A stretch of 64,000 nucleotides of DNA, taken from the NCBI RefSeq assembly GCF_020748465.1, contig NZ_JAHZMP010000002.1:620001-684000 (forward strand). Reading direction: 5' to 3'. This DNA is from Terrisporobacter mayombei. GTDB lineage: Bacteria; Bacillota; Clostridia; Peptostreptococcales; Peptostreptococcaceae. Both the position numbers and the translations under genes were made by a program. The notes under the pieces were generated by a model that was not told the origin of the DNA, ran no database searches, and saw only the letters and a program-made list of their open reading frames with translations. This document shows positions 54,505 through 61,258 of the stretch, piece by piece (positions within the stretch are counted from its first letter, which is position 1; every line of letters begins with the position of its first letter).

Positions 54505-55023
54505 ATGAGTGGCAAAAGTAGGCAACTAGTCAGAATGTCAAATCTTTTAGAGAAATCAAAGCACGTCAATATAGAAGTAATAGAAGATCCAACACTTATA
54601 AATTATCTTAGATTAGCAGAATGCATATTAGATATAAATCATAACCACAAAATGAGTTACTATTTGCAAGGATTAGAAAATAGCGAAGAAGCAGACAAGG
54701 CAATGCAGCGAATAGATGAAGATAGGAAAAAAGGCATATTAACAGAAGCACAGATGATAAAAGTCAATGAAGCAAATAGTAAATATGATGATATAGTTCG
54801 AAGAAAAATCGAACAGTACAAAAATAAAAATAACAATCATATTTCTAACTTACATCCAATTAAAGTTATAAATGAATATGCAGGTACAACAGAAGTATAT
54901 TCATGTATTAAAGAGTTTTGTGAAGAACACGGATACAAAGCGCAAAATATTGTAAATCATTTCAGATATTATAATTCTAACGAAATACAGTACAAGGGCT
55001 TAACCATACAAAGAATAAAATAG
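54505..55023 (+). CDS. Phage protein with NUMOD-like DNA-binding end
   Basis: 172 residues. N-terminal part helical and unknown. The last ~50 residues (VYSCIKEFCEEHGYKAQNIV ... YKGLTIQRIK) resemble NUMOD/IENR1 repeats, the DNA-binding pieces of homing endonucleases. No catalytic domain is seen, so it may be a regulator or a homing-enzyme remnant. Ribosome site GAGGGGAG. Confidence 0.6.
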   Translation: MSGKSRQLVRMSNLLEKSKHVNIEVIEDPTLINYLRLAECILDINHNHKMSYYLQGLENSEEADKAMQRIDEDRKKGILTEAQMIKVNEANSKYDDIVRRKIEQYKNKNNNHISNLHPIKVINEYAGTTEVYSCIKEFCEEHGYKAQNIVNHFRYYNSNEIQYKGLTIQRIK

Positions 55024-55034
55024 GAGTGAAACTT

Positions 55035-55208
55035 ATGAAGAAGATATTAGGAGGGAAAGAACATAGCTGCATTAACTGCGGAGGAACTATGATATATATC
55101 CATGTACCTAGAATTGGAGTAGTAAGTCAATGCAGAGAATGTGGCAATTGTGTATCTGGAAGAGTTAAAGAAGAAGTAAAAATATATAGTTATGAGGAGA
55201 AGAGATAA
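55035..55208 (+). CDS. Small zinc-ribbon phage protein
   Basis: 57 residues with CINCGG and CRECGNC pairs (residues ~13-18 and 39-45), a four-Cys zinc ribbon. ATG 55035 follows AGGAG by 8 bases. It overlaps the next gene by one base. Function unknown. Confidence 0.7.
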   Translation: MKKILGGKEHSCINCGGTMIYIHVPRIGVVSQCRECGNCVSGRVKEEVKIYSYEEKR

Positions 55209-55540
55209 TGAAAGATACTTATAGATTAGGACAAATTATCAAGACTGATACAGAACAAAAGATGAAAAGAATGGTTAGTGGAGACATAGAAATATTACCT
55301 AAAGGAAGTAAGTTGTTAGTTACTAGAACTGGATTTAAGGTTCTTAACGGAGAATGTAAGGATCTTATAGTACCTCTTAATGGTAAGACAATAAAAGGTA
55401 CTGATTATACAAATATAGCAAGAATGATTTATAGTAGATTAAATTCAGTATATGGATTAGAAATGTATTTAGATGATGAAGAAATAGAGATGGATAGGTT
55501 CTTAGAAGAAATAGAAGATGTTTTAATGGATATTTTGTAA
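55208..55540 (+). CDS. Phage protein of unknown function
   Basis: 110 residues, beta-rich start (IEILPKGSKLLVTRTGFKVL) and an acidic helical end. It begins at the last base of the preceding stop codon (TAATG). Unknown family. Confidence 0.6.
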   Translation: MKDTYRLGQIIKTDTEQKMKRMVSGDIEILPKGSKLLVTRTGFKVLNGECKDLIVPLNGKTIKGTDYTNIARMIYSRLNSVYGLEMYLDDEEIEMDRFLEEIEDVLMDIL

Positions 55541-55553
55541 GGAGGAATAGAAA

Positions 55554-55736
55554 GTGTCAATAAACGGATTTGAAAATCAAATAAGATGGATTAACAATGC
55601 ATTGGATAGTTTAGAAAGCAAAATAGAAAGTGGAGACATAATGGAAAGCATATCAGACTTAGGAGATTTAAAGGGTGAAATAAAAGAATTAATTAGTGAA
55701 GCGGAAGAAGTTATAGATGTAATAAAAAATTTATAG
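55554..55736 (+). CDS. Small phage coiled-coil protein
   Basis: 60 residues from GTG, AAGGAGGA upstream. Heptad-like pattern (NQIRWINNALDSLESKIESG, LISEAEEVIDVIKNL). Unknown function. Confidence 0.6.
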   Translation: MSINGFENQIRWINNALDSLESKIESGDIMESISDLGDLKGEIKELISEAEEVIDVIKNL

Positions 55737-55753
55737 TTATAAAGGTTAAATAA

Positions 55754-55885
55754 ATGAGTGAAGATACAGAAAAAATATTAGAACTTGCGAAAGTTTACGT
55801 ACAGAATGGTGAAACTTACATAAATGCTATTAAAAAAGCACAAGAGGAAGTTAGGAAACAGGAGATTGAGAAGTATGAAAAGTAG
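55754..55885 (+). CDS. Small phage protein
   Basis: 43 residues, MSEDTEKILELAKVYVQNGE plus TYINAIKKAQEEVRKQEIEKYEK, a single long helix. AAAGG ribosome site; overlaps the VRR-NUC gene by 11 bases. Confidence 0.55.
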   Translation: MSEDTEKILELAKVYVQNGETYINAIKKAQEEVRKQEIEKYEK

Positions 55886-56237
55886 AGAAGCACAGGAGCA
55901 GGCAATAGTCATAAGTTGGTGCAAAATGCAAGAGAATGTATATCCAGCCTTAAAATTGATTTATGCAATTCCAAATGGAGGCTATAGAAATAAGATAGAA
56001 GCAAAGAATTTAAAATTACAAGGAGTAAAAAGTGGAGTGCCGGATTTAAATCTAGCTTATCCAAACAGTTTTTATCATGGATTATATATAGAAATGAAGT
56101 GGGGTAAGAATAAACCTACTGAAAATCAAGATGATTGGATTAAGAGGTTATCAGTGGTAGGTTATAGATGTGAAGTTTGCTGGAGTAGTGAAGAAGCAAT
56201 TGCGGTTATAAAAAATTACTTAGGGATAAGGGGATGA
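55875..56237 (+). CDS. VRR-NUC domain nuclease
   Basis: 120 residues. Small PD-(D/E)XK nuclease. YAIPNGGYRNKIEAKNLKLQ, then SGVPDLNLAYP and LYIEMKWGKNKP give the catalytic Asp, Glu and Lys. Such phage proteins are thought to resolve branched DNA during replication or packaging. ATG 55875 is the first Met that keeps the family N-terminus; a longer frame from 55824 overlaps the preceding gene. Confidence 0.9.
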   Translation: MKSREAQEQAIVISWCKMQENVYPALKLIYAIPNGGYRNKIEAKNLKLQGVKSGVPDLNLAYPNSFYHGLYIEMKWGKNKPTENQDDWIKRLSVVGYRCEVCWSSEEAIAVIKNYLGIRG

Positions 56238-56241
56238 TACT

Positions 56242-56499
56242 TTGAAAAATACACTAGCAGATTTGAATAATCACTTATTTGAACAAATGGAAAGACTTAA
56301 TGATGAAAGTATAGTTGGAGGAAATCTAAAAGAAGAAATAGACAGAGCTAATGCAATGGCCAAAGTAGCAAGTCAAATTATAAATGGTGGAAACCTAGTT
56401 TTAAAAGTAAAAAATATGCAAAATGAATATGGGATAACAGAAAATGATAATATACCTCCAATGCTAAATGCAAGTAAGGAGTCTCCCAAAAGTAAGTAG
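56242..56499 (+). CDS. Small phage protein
   Basis: 85 residues from TTG after AAGGGGATGATAC. Helical ('MERLNDESIVGGNLKEEIDR', 'ANAMAKVASQIINGGNL'). This resembles the small proteins found before HNH genes in clostridial prophages. It overlaps the HNH gene by 32 bases. Confidence 0.65.
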   Translation: MKNTLADLNNHLFEQMERLNDESIVGGNLKEEIDRANAMAKVASQIINGGNLVLKVKNMQNEYGITENDNIPPMLNASKESPKSK

Positions 56500-57013
56500 T
56501 AAAAGGCATAGATGGACTAAGGATGAGGAAGAATATTTTAAGTCAATTATAGAAGGTAGACATTATAGAGATATAGCTAAACTAATGATAAATAAGTTTG
56601 GTTATGAATTTAAACCAGAACAACTAAGGAAAAAAGCTTATGATTTAGGGATAAAAACTGGCTTAGATGGTGGATTTAAAAAAGGCCATTTGAAAAATTC
56701 AGCGGAGATTGGGAGTGAGTCAACAAATAGGGATGGATATGTAATAGTAAAAGTTGCACATCCCAATATATGGGAACACAAGCATAGAATGATTTATGAA
56801 AAAGCAAATGGTAAAATTCCAAAAGGACATTATTTACTATTTGCAGATAAAAATAAATTAAATGTATCTTTAGATAATTTAATATTAGTTAGTAATAGAG
56901 AATTACTAATAATGAATCAGTATAACTTAATACATGATAATAAAGAACTTACGATTACAGGACTTAATATTGCAAAGCTTATTATTCAAATAAGTGAAGT
57001 TAAGAGAAGGTGA
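56468..57013 (+). CDS. HNH endonuclease with Myb-like HTH
   Basis: 181 residues. N-terminal Myb/SANT-type HTH (HRWTKDEEEYFKSIIEGRHY ... LRKKAYDLGIKTG) and an HNH core: GYVIVKVAHPNIWEHKHRMI, then PKGHYLLFADKNKLNVSLDN. The usual second His/Asn positions are partly altered (LLFADKNKLN rather than VHHKDGNRLN), so activity may be reduced. ATG 56468 has no clear ribosome site and lies inside the preceding gene, which suggests a later insertion. Homing-type or packaging-associated nuclease. Confidence 0.8.
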   Translation: MQVRSLPKVSSKRHRWTKDEEEYFKSIIEGRHYRDIAKLMINKFGYEFKPEQLRKKAYDLGIKTGLDGGFKKGHLKNSAEIGSESTNRDGYVIVKVAHPNIWEHKHRMIYEKANGKIPKGHYLLFADKNKLNVSLDNLILVSNRELLIMNQYNLIHDNKELTITGLNIAKLIIQISEVKRR

Positions 57014-57017
57014 TTAA

Positions 57018-57107
57018 ATGAAAATATTAATCTACACAGTAATAGCAGTATTGATATTAGATATAGTGATTATACTTGCAAGAATTAGAGCAACTAATAA
57101 GAAATAA
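57018..57107 (+). CDS. Single-helix phage microprotein
   Basis: 29 residues: one membrane helix (ILIYTVIAVLILDIVIILA) and a basic end (RIRATNKK). AGAAGGTGATTAA ribosome site. Its start and end are repeated at 60157-60198 with the helix deleted. Possibly a sensor, holin-like or toxin-type peptide; unknown. Confidence 0.6.
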   Translation: MKILIYTVIAVLILDIVIILARIRATNKK

Positions 57108-57120
57108 AGGAGTGTTAAGA

Positions 57121-57663
57121 GTGGATGAAAATAGTATTTTTATAGAGAAGCACATGGGACTTATAATTGATGCAGCGTGGAAACATTTTAAAAGTTGGAT
57201 GATCTATGAAGAAGAAATAAAAAAACAAGAATTAATACATGAAGGTATGCTGGGATTAATAAGAGCTAGAGAAAAATTTGATAAAGAACTAGGATATCAA
57301 TTTTCTACATATGCTCATAGATGGATATGGGGTAAGATGTCTAGATATATTCATAATCAACAGAAGAAAGAATCTGCAGAAAATAATATATATATACACA
57401 AGAAAAATATAGTACTTGAAAGGTCAAAAGAAGAAAGAGAATTTATAGATATAGCAAGTGTTAAAAGCGAAGAAGGTAGTATTGATTTATTAGATTTTAT
57501 AGAAAGTTTAGATGATAGTAATAAGAAAATATGTAACATGCTTATACAAGGATACAAGCAAAAAGAAATAGCTAATATGTTAAACATTCAATTAGGAAGT
57601 ATGAATCAGAGAATATCAAGTTTGAGAAAGATAATTCAAGAAGAATATCTTAAATGTAGTTAA
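57121..57663 (+). CDS. Phage-encoded sigma-70 family factor
   Basis: 180 residues. Region 2: ELIHEGMLGLIRAREKFDKE, then GYQFSTYAHRWIWGKMSRYI. Region 4: NKKICNMLIQGYKQKEIANM with a helix-turn-helix. Region 3 is short. It most resembles sporulation-type (SigF/SigG-like) or phage sigma factors. GTG 57121 is 8 bases after AAAGGAG; the frame opens further up at TTG 57076 inside the microprotein gene. It could redirect host RNA polymerase to phage late or sporulation promoters. Confidence 0.88.
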   Translation: MDENSIFIEKHMGLIIDAAWKHFKSWMIYEEEIKKQELIHEGMLGLIRAREKFDKELGYQFSTYAHRWIWGKMSRYIHNQQKKESAENNIYIHKKNIVLERSKEEREFIDIASVKSEEGSIDLLDFIESLDDSNKKICNMLIQGYKQKEIANMLNIQLGSMNQRISSLRKIIQEEYLKCS

Positions 57664-57753
57664 ATAACAACAGAATAGAGGATTAAACTGCTATAGTCTT
57701 AATTCTCTATTCTCAATCAAGAATCAATTAATAATAAATATAGAGGTGATTAA

Positions 57754-57873
57754 ATGTTAGAGGAGTTAAAAGAAATACTTAGCAACTTATATGCACAGTA
57801 TGGCTTAACAGACGACACTCTAAGATTAAGCCAAGTACTAGATAAACTTATATATCAAGAAATGAAATATTAG
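57754..57873 (+). CDS. Spo0E-like aspartyl-phosphate phosphatase, copy 1
   Basis: 39 residues. The family signature SQVLDKLI (residues 25-32) sits in the second of two helices; the first is MLEELKEILSNLY. Spo0E-like proteins dephosphorylate Spo0A~P and delay sporulation; the SQxLD motif carries the catalytic Asp. GAGGTGATTAA ribosome site. A second copy lies at 60281. The leader just upstream (57664-57753) is also repeated there. By inference the phage holds back or times sporulation. Confidence 0.75.
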   Translation: MLEELKEILSNLYAQYGLTDDTLRLSQVLDKLIYQEMKY

Positions 57874-57884
57874 GAGGTATACAA

Positions 57885-58049
57885 ATGAGAGGGATACAAT
57901 ACTTAACGATTATTTTATGTCTAATAGGCAGTTTATTAATAGATAATACAAAAACATTAGAAATGGTAATGTTGATTACAATTACACTAACTTTATTTGA
58001 AATATCAGATAAGTTAAAAAATGGAGGGAATACAAATGATAATAAATAA
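57885..58049 (+). CDS. Small phage membrane protein
   Basis: 54 residues with one or two hydrophobic stretches (IQYLTIILCLIGSLL and LEMVMLITITLTLF). TAGGAGGT ribosome site 7 bases before ATG. It overlaps the next gene by 14 bases. Unknown function. Confidence 0.6.
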   Translation: MRGIQYLTIILCLIGSLLIDNTKTLEMVMLITITLTLFEISDKLKNGGNTNDNK

Positions 58050-58200
58050 ATACATAGTTCATGTTTTAGATAGAAATAGTGAGAATCCAATCTTAAATGA
58101 TTTTGAAGGAAAGGTTAGTTTAGAAATAGGTAATTTCTTTCAAAAGACAATAAAGAGCATATCAAAAGATACAGATCTAAGAAAAGCAGTATTCAATTAG
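58036..58200 (+). pseudogene. N-terminal fragment of a nucleoid-associated (NdpA/YejK-like) protein
   Basis: 54 residues: MIINKYIVHVLDRNSENPIL and then FEGKVSLEIGNFFQKTIKSI. This matches the start of the ~330-residue Firmicute nucleoid-associated proteins, but only the first sixth is present. AGGGAA ribosome site. Right after the stop another frame reads QLVEMEGLKDENKRLRDNLD to a stop at 58271, the tail of an unrelated coiled coil. So this is probably a recombination junction. Confidence 0.6.
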
Positions 58201-58453
58201 TTGAGATGGAAGGACTTAAAGATGAAAATAAAAGACTAAGAGATAATTTAGATAAGATTAAAAGTATTTAGTCATTACACAGTCTGACTATATTGCTAAC
58301 TAATTAATAAAAGTGTTCTTTGAAAATTGAATAGTACGGTGTTTTAAACAAATTAAATTTCAACCTATATAAAATATTAATGTTCAAATGTAGAGAATAT
58401 GTTATAATGAGCTCTAATTAAAGTCGTAGAATAAATTGTAGGAGGAAATAGTA
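58201..58453 (+). promoter_or_regulatory. Upstream region of the acetyltransferase cassette
   Basis: It contains GTGTTCTTTGAAAATTGAAT (58312-58331), similar to the rRNA-operon boxA region of Gram-positives, the left copy of a 21-base inverted repeat (58327-58347), and a -10 TATAAT at 58403-58408 without an obvious -35. The acetyltransferase starts 45 bases later. Confidence 0.55.
58327..58347. repeat. Left inverted repeat flanking the acetyltransferase gene
   Basis: Begins TTGAATAGTACGGTGTTTTA; its reverse complement recurs at 59038-59058 with one difference in 21 bases. Confidence 0.8.
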
Positions 58454-58990
58454 GTGGAGTTTATAAGAATAAAATCTAATGATAGCATTTATTTTGATGA
58501 TGTAATGAATATATATAAAGTAAGTTTTCCTATATTTGAGCAAAGAACTATAGAAAATCAAATAGATGTTTTAAAAGATGATAAATACAATTGTATGGTT
58601 GTTCATGAAAATAACGAATTAGTTGGAATACTATTATATTGGGATTTAGATACTTTCAAATATATTGAGCACTTAGCAATATCACCTAGTTTAAGAGGGA
58701 AAAACTATGGGTCTAGAATTTTGAAAGATTTTTGTGAAAATAATGGAACTATAATTTTGGAAATAGACCCACCGATAGATGACATATCAATTAAAAGATT
58801 AAGATTTTATTCTAACTTAGAATTTAAGTTACAAGAATTTGAACATATTCATCCACCATATAGAAAAGATTATAAAGGTCATAAACTAAAGATTATGAGT
58901 TTTAATAGAGATTTATCTAAGGATGAATATAATGTATTTAACGTATTTTTAAAAGAAAGAATTATGAAATACTCAGAGCATAATAGTTAA
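58454..58990 (+). CDS. GNAT-family N-acetyltransferase
   Basis: 178 residues from GTG with AGGAGGA. GNAT motif A is ISPSLRGKNYGSRIL (about residues 77-91, R/Q-x-x-G-x-G/A), preceded by the acceptor-side strands. Substrate unknown; could be a small molecule, antibiotic or protein N-terminus. It has its own promoter region and terminator and is bounded by a 21-base inverted repeat, so it looks like a cargo (moron) cassette expressed in the lysogen. Confidence 0.88.
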   Translation: MEFIRIKSNDSIYFDDVMNIYKVSFPIFEQRTIENQIDVLKDDKYNCMVVHENNELVGILLYWDLDTFKYIEHLAISPSLRGKNYGSRILKDFCENNGTIILEIDPPIDDISIKRLRFYSNLEFKLQEFEHIHPPYRKDYKGHKLKIMSFNRDLSKDEYNVFNVFLKERIMKYSEHNS

Positions 58991-59037
58991 ATACTTTATA
59001 ATTTTAATATTTAACTTAACAACTAAATAATAACACA

Positions 59038-59079
59038 TTAAAATACCGTACTATTCAAAATGAATATTCGGTATTTTTT
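59038..59079 (+). terminator. Terminator overlapping the right inverted repeat
   Basis: AAAATACCG...CGGTATTTT outer stem with an inner ATTCA-AAA-TGAAT stem, followed by a T run. The first 21 bases are the right copy of the inverted repeat. Confidence 0.82.
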
Positions 59080-59117
59080 AATGCATGATTCAAAGACAAT
59101 GTGAGCTAATAACTTGT

Positions 59118-59198
59118 TATACACTTGAAAGTGTATAAAATGAAAGGAGATGAACTTTAGTAAGGGTTTGGTACTTACAATACACTCTCTTACTAAAG
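59118..59198 (+). promoter_or_regulatory. Palindrome and hairpin before the coiled-coil gene
   Basis: A perfect 20-base palindrome TATACACTTGAAAGTGTATA (59118-59137), then a 10-bp hairpin CTTTAGTAAG / CTTACTAAAG (59155-59198) ending 8 bases before ATG 59206. No AGGAGG precedes that ATG, so the hairpin may control translation. Confidence 0.5.
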
Positions 59199-59205
59199 AT
59201 AAATT

Positions 59206-59598
59206 ATGTTTAATAACAGAAAATACATCAACCAGTTAAAAGCAGAGAATGAAAAGCTTAAAAGAAAAAAAGAAGAATATGAAGATGAAACGATAAAGTC
59301 TATGAATTCAAAAGATTCTTATAAAAATGCAAATATAAAATTAATGAATGAAATTGGTAAATTAAAAAAGGATATAGAAAATAAAGAAAACAGTGTATGT
59401 AATGTATTAGATGCAAATAAGGAACTTAGTCTATCTAATAATTACTTGGAGAATAAGATAAAACTGCTAGAACAAGTTATAAAGCAACGTGAAGAGAATG
59501 AATGCAGATTGAACCAGCAAGTTGTTAAATACAAAGGAATGCTTGATAAGATAGATAATTACACTAGGATGCTTGAAGGGAGAGGAATAAATGAATAA
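59206..59598 (+). CDS. Phage coiled-coil protein
   Basis: 130 residues, almost entirely heptad-patterned coiled coil (NQLKAENEKLKRKKEEYEDE ... YLENKIKLLEQVIKQREENE). No typical ribosome site; a stem-loop lies just before the start. It overlaps the MazG-like gene by 8 bases. Function unknown. Confidence 0.65.
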   Translation: MFNNRKYINQLKAENEKLKRKKEEYEDETIKSMNSKDSYKNANIKLMNEIGKLKKDIENKENSVCNVLDANKELSLSNNYLENKIKLLEQVIKQREENECRLNQQVVKYKGMLDKIDNYTRMLEGRGINE

Positions 59599-59851
59599 AT
59601 TTCCTATTTTAGATATAAGCAAGATTTCATTAGCAACAGAAGTAGATAAGCTTACAGAAGAAACACATGAGTTTATAAATGCAATAGCAAATAATGATGA
59701 AGACAACATGATAGAGGAAGCTCTAGACGTGTTTCAAGTAGTAATTAATATATTGAATAGATATGAATTGACAGATAAGTTAGAGGAAGGCTTAAAGATT
59801 CATATTGAGAAGCTTAAGAACAGAGGTTGGAAAATAGAAAAATATTTGTAG
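59591..59851 (+). CDS. MazG-like nucleotide pyrophosphohydrolase
   Basis: 86 residues. All-alpha NTP-PPase: EVDKLTEETHEFINAI gives the ExxxE pair and EEALDVFQVVINIL the ExxD pair that hold Mg2+. Phage MazG homologues adjust nucleotide pools or (p)ppGpp. ATG overlaps the coiled-coil gene's stop region. Confidence 0.82.
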   Translation: MNKFPILDISKISLATEVDKLTEETHEFINAIANNDEDNMIEEALDVFQVVINILNRYELTDKLEEGLKIHIEKLKNRGWKIEKYL

Positions 59852-59860
59852 GAGGAATAT

Positions 59861-59965
59861 ATGAGAAAAGTTAAAGAAGGCAATGTTATATTTTTAATAC
59901 CGAAACAACCAGATACAATGGATCTAATTGGTGTAGATGGTAAGAGAATTACTATCCAGAATTAA
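59861..59965 (+). CDS. Small phage protein or gene start remnant
   Basis: 34 residues, MRKVKEGNVIFLIPKQPDTM plus DLIGVDGKRITIQN, behind a strong TAGGAGGA. The frame ends exactly where a VRR-NUC-like frame begins, so it is either a complete microprotein or the first part of a deleted gene. Confidence 0.5.
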   Translation: MRKVKEGNVIFLIPKQPDTMDLIGVDGKRITIQN

Positions 59966-60111
59966 GAACTATTTTCATTATAGTTAATGAAGGAAAAAGA
60001 AGTACAAAAGTTGGTTTAATATTACAAAAAATGGGAATTAAAAAAGAGATACCAGATATTTGTTTACTAGTCCCGAATAAACGATTTTATAGCTTATACA
60101 TAGAGCTATAG
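59947..60111 (+). pseudogene. VRR-NUC nuclease remnant
   Basis: A stop-bounded frame reads NYYPELRTIFIIVNEGKRST ... MGIKKEIPDICLLVPNKRFY and SLYIEL before TAG. This is the VRR-NUC core with PD and IEL (catalytic Asp and Glu) but no start and no catalytic Lys at the end. Decayed paralogue of the kind of gene at 55875. Confidence 0.7.
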
Positions 60112-60156
60112 GGATAATAAAGGAATATTTAAATATCAAGAAGAGATGGTGATTAA

Positions 60157-60198
60157 ATGAAACTATTAGCTAGAATTAACTCAAATAATAAGAAATAA
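60157..60198 (+). pseudogene. Shrunken copy of the 57018 microprotein
   Basis: 13 codons (MKLLARINSNNKK) after GATGGTGATTAA. It matches both ends of the 57018 microprotein (MKIL ... LARIRATNKK) with its membrane helix lost. The leader that follows equals the one after the sigma gene. Confidence 0.6.
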
Positions 60199-60280
60199 CA
60201 ACAGAATAGAGGATTAAAACTGTATAGTTCTAGTCCCCTATTATCAATAGATAATCATATGAAAATAGGGGGATGATTAA

Positions 60281-60397
60281 ATGTTAGAGGAATTACAAGA
60301 AATACTTAGCAACTTATATGCACAGTATGGATTAACAGATGACACTCTGCAATTATCGCAGTTAATAGATAAACTTATATATCAACGTATGAAATAG
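60281..60397 (+). CDS. Spo0E-like aspartyl-phosphate phosphatase, copy 2
   Basis: 38 residues, MLEELQEILSNLYAQYGLTD then DTLQLSQLIDKLIYQRMK. It is about 80% identical to copy 1 at 57754, and the SQxxD signature is retained (SQLID). GGGGGATGATTAA ribosome site. The preceding non-coding leader is also a copy. It lies immediately ahead of the late regulator. The conservation of both copies suggests selection. Confidence 0.75.
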   Translation: MLEELQEILSNLYAQYGLTDDTLQLSQLIDKLIYQRMK

Positions 60398-60459
60398 AGA
60401 GTATGGAAAATACGAAAATAACTGAAATAGATTAGTTTAGACTGGAGGGAATATTATAT

Positions 60460-60855
60460 ATGACAAAAGAGGAATTAAAAGAGTACATAGAAACTAAAAG
60501 AGAAATAAAAATAATTGAAGAAAAGATAGAGTACCTAAAAAGCCAAAAGACAAGTATTAAATCAATGATAATCGATGATATGCCTAAACCAGAACCGGAG
60601 CAGGATAGATTAGGAGAATTACTAGGAGAAATAGAAGAATTAATAGAGTTATACAATGTAAAGCAGGACAAGTTATTTAAACAGCAGATTAAAATAGAAA
60701 AGTGTATAGATAAATTAGATAATGCAAAAGAAAGAAATATAATGAGACTTAGATATTTAGAAGGACACAAGTGGGAAAAAGTATGTGTAGAAACTAATTA
60801 CAGTTGGGAAGGTATACATAAAGTTCATAGAAGAATTTTAGCTAAGATAAAATAG
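60460..60855 (+). CDS. ArpU/DUF1492-like late transcriptional regulator
   Basis: 131 residues. A coiled-coil first half (KEYIETKREIKIIEEKIEYL) and a sigma-region-4-like HTH at the end (ERNIMRLRYLEGHKWEKVCV, then YSWEGIHKVHRRIL). This is the design of DUF1492/ArpU-type phage proteins that activate late genes. GGAGGG lies ~12 bases upstream. A strong terminator follows, so late genes should start from a new promoter beyond. Confidence 0.82.
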   Translation: MTKEELKEYIETKREIKIIEEKIEYLKSQKTSIKSMIIDDMPKPEPEQDRLGELLGEIEELIELYNVKQDKLFKQQIKIEKCIDKLDNAKERNIMRLRYLEGHKWEKVCVETNYSWEGIHKVHRRILAKIK

Positions 60856-60900
60856 ATGAAATATAATTTTTATTGGCTATGTTAGTGATTATTATCATGT

Positions 60901-60960
60901 AAAAATAACCATATCTTAGCATTGTCAATTTACTGACATAAGATGTGGTTATTTTTATAA
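60901..60960. terminator. Strong terminator hairpin
   Basis: 18-base arms AAAAATAACCATATCTTA / TAAGATGTGGTTATTTTT with T runs on both strands. Confidence 0.9.
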
Positions 60961-61027
60961 TTTGCCAAGAATTATTAGATGTGATTGTAGTATTTTGATA
61001 AACTTAAATCATATGTTTATTATAAAG

Positions 61028-61258
61028 CTATATAATATGATTTATATTGATAATAGCAACAATCCAAAATATTAAACCAGAAATAACATATAATATATAA
61101 TTTTGTTTTTCTTTCTTCAATTCTACGCAATTTATCGTGCTATTTAGTGCAAGTAATAACCAAAGAAAAAACTGCGATTTATCTCTTTCGATATTAAAAA
61201 TATATACTAGTCCCGTAAGAGCAGCTAATATTACTATAATTTTATTTATATTTTTCAA
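61028..61258 (-). CDS. Small phage membrane protein, opposite orientation
   Basis: 76 residues with three hydrophobic helices (IIVILAALTGLVYIF, FFLWLLLALNSTINC and ILYVISGLIFWIVAII). TTG start at 61258 after GGGAGGGG. A minus-strand gene in an otherwise rightward block, between the late regulator and the RNA region, so possibly expressed from the prophage state. Superinfection exclusion is one possibility, unproven. Confidence 0.65.
   Translation of the reverse strand: MKNINKIIVILAALTGLVYIFNIERDKSQFFLWLLLALNSTINCVELKKEKQNYILYVISGLIFWIVAIININHII

Noticed and set aside
58206..58271. A 21-codon gene after the nucleoid-protein fragment
   Set aside because: No ribosome site, and its frame extends upstream without a start; it is better read as the tail of a lost coiled-coil gene.
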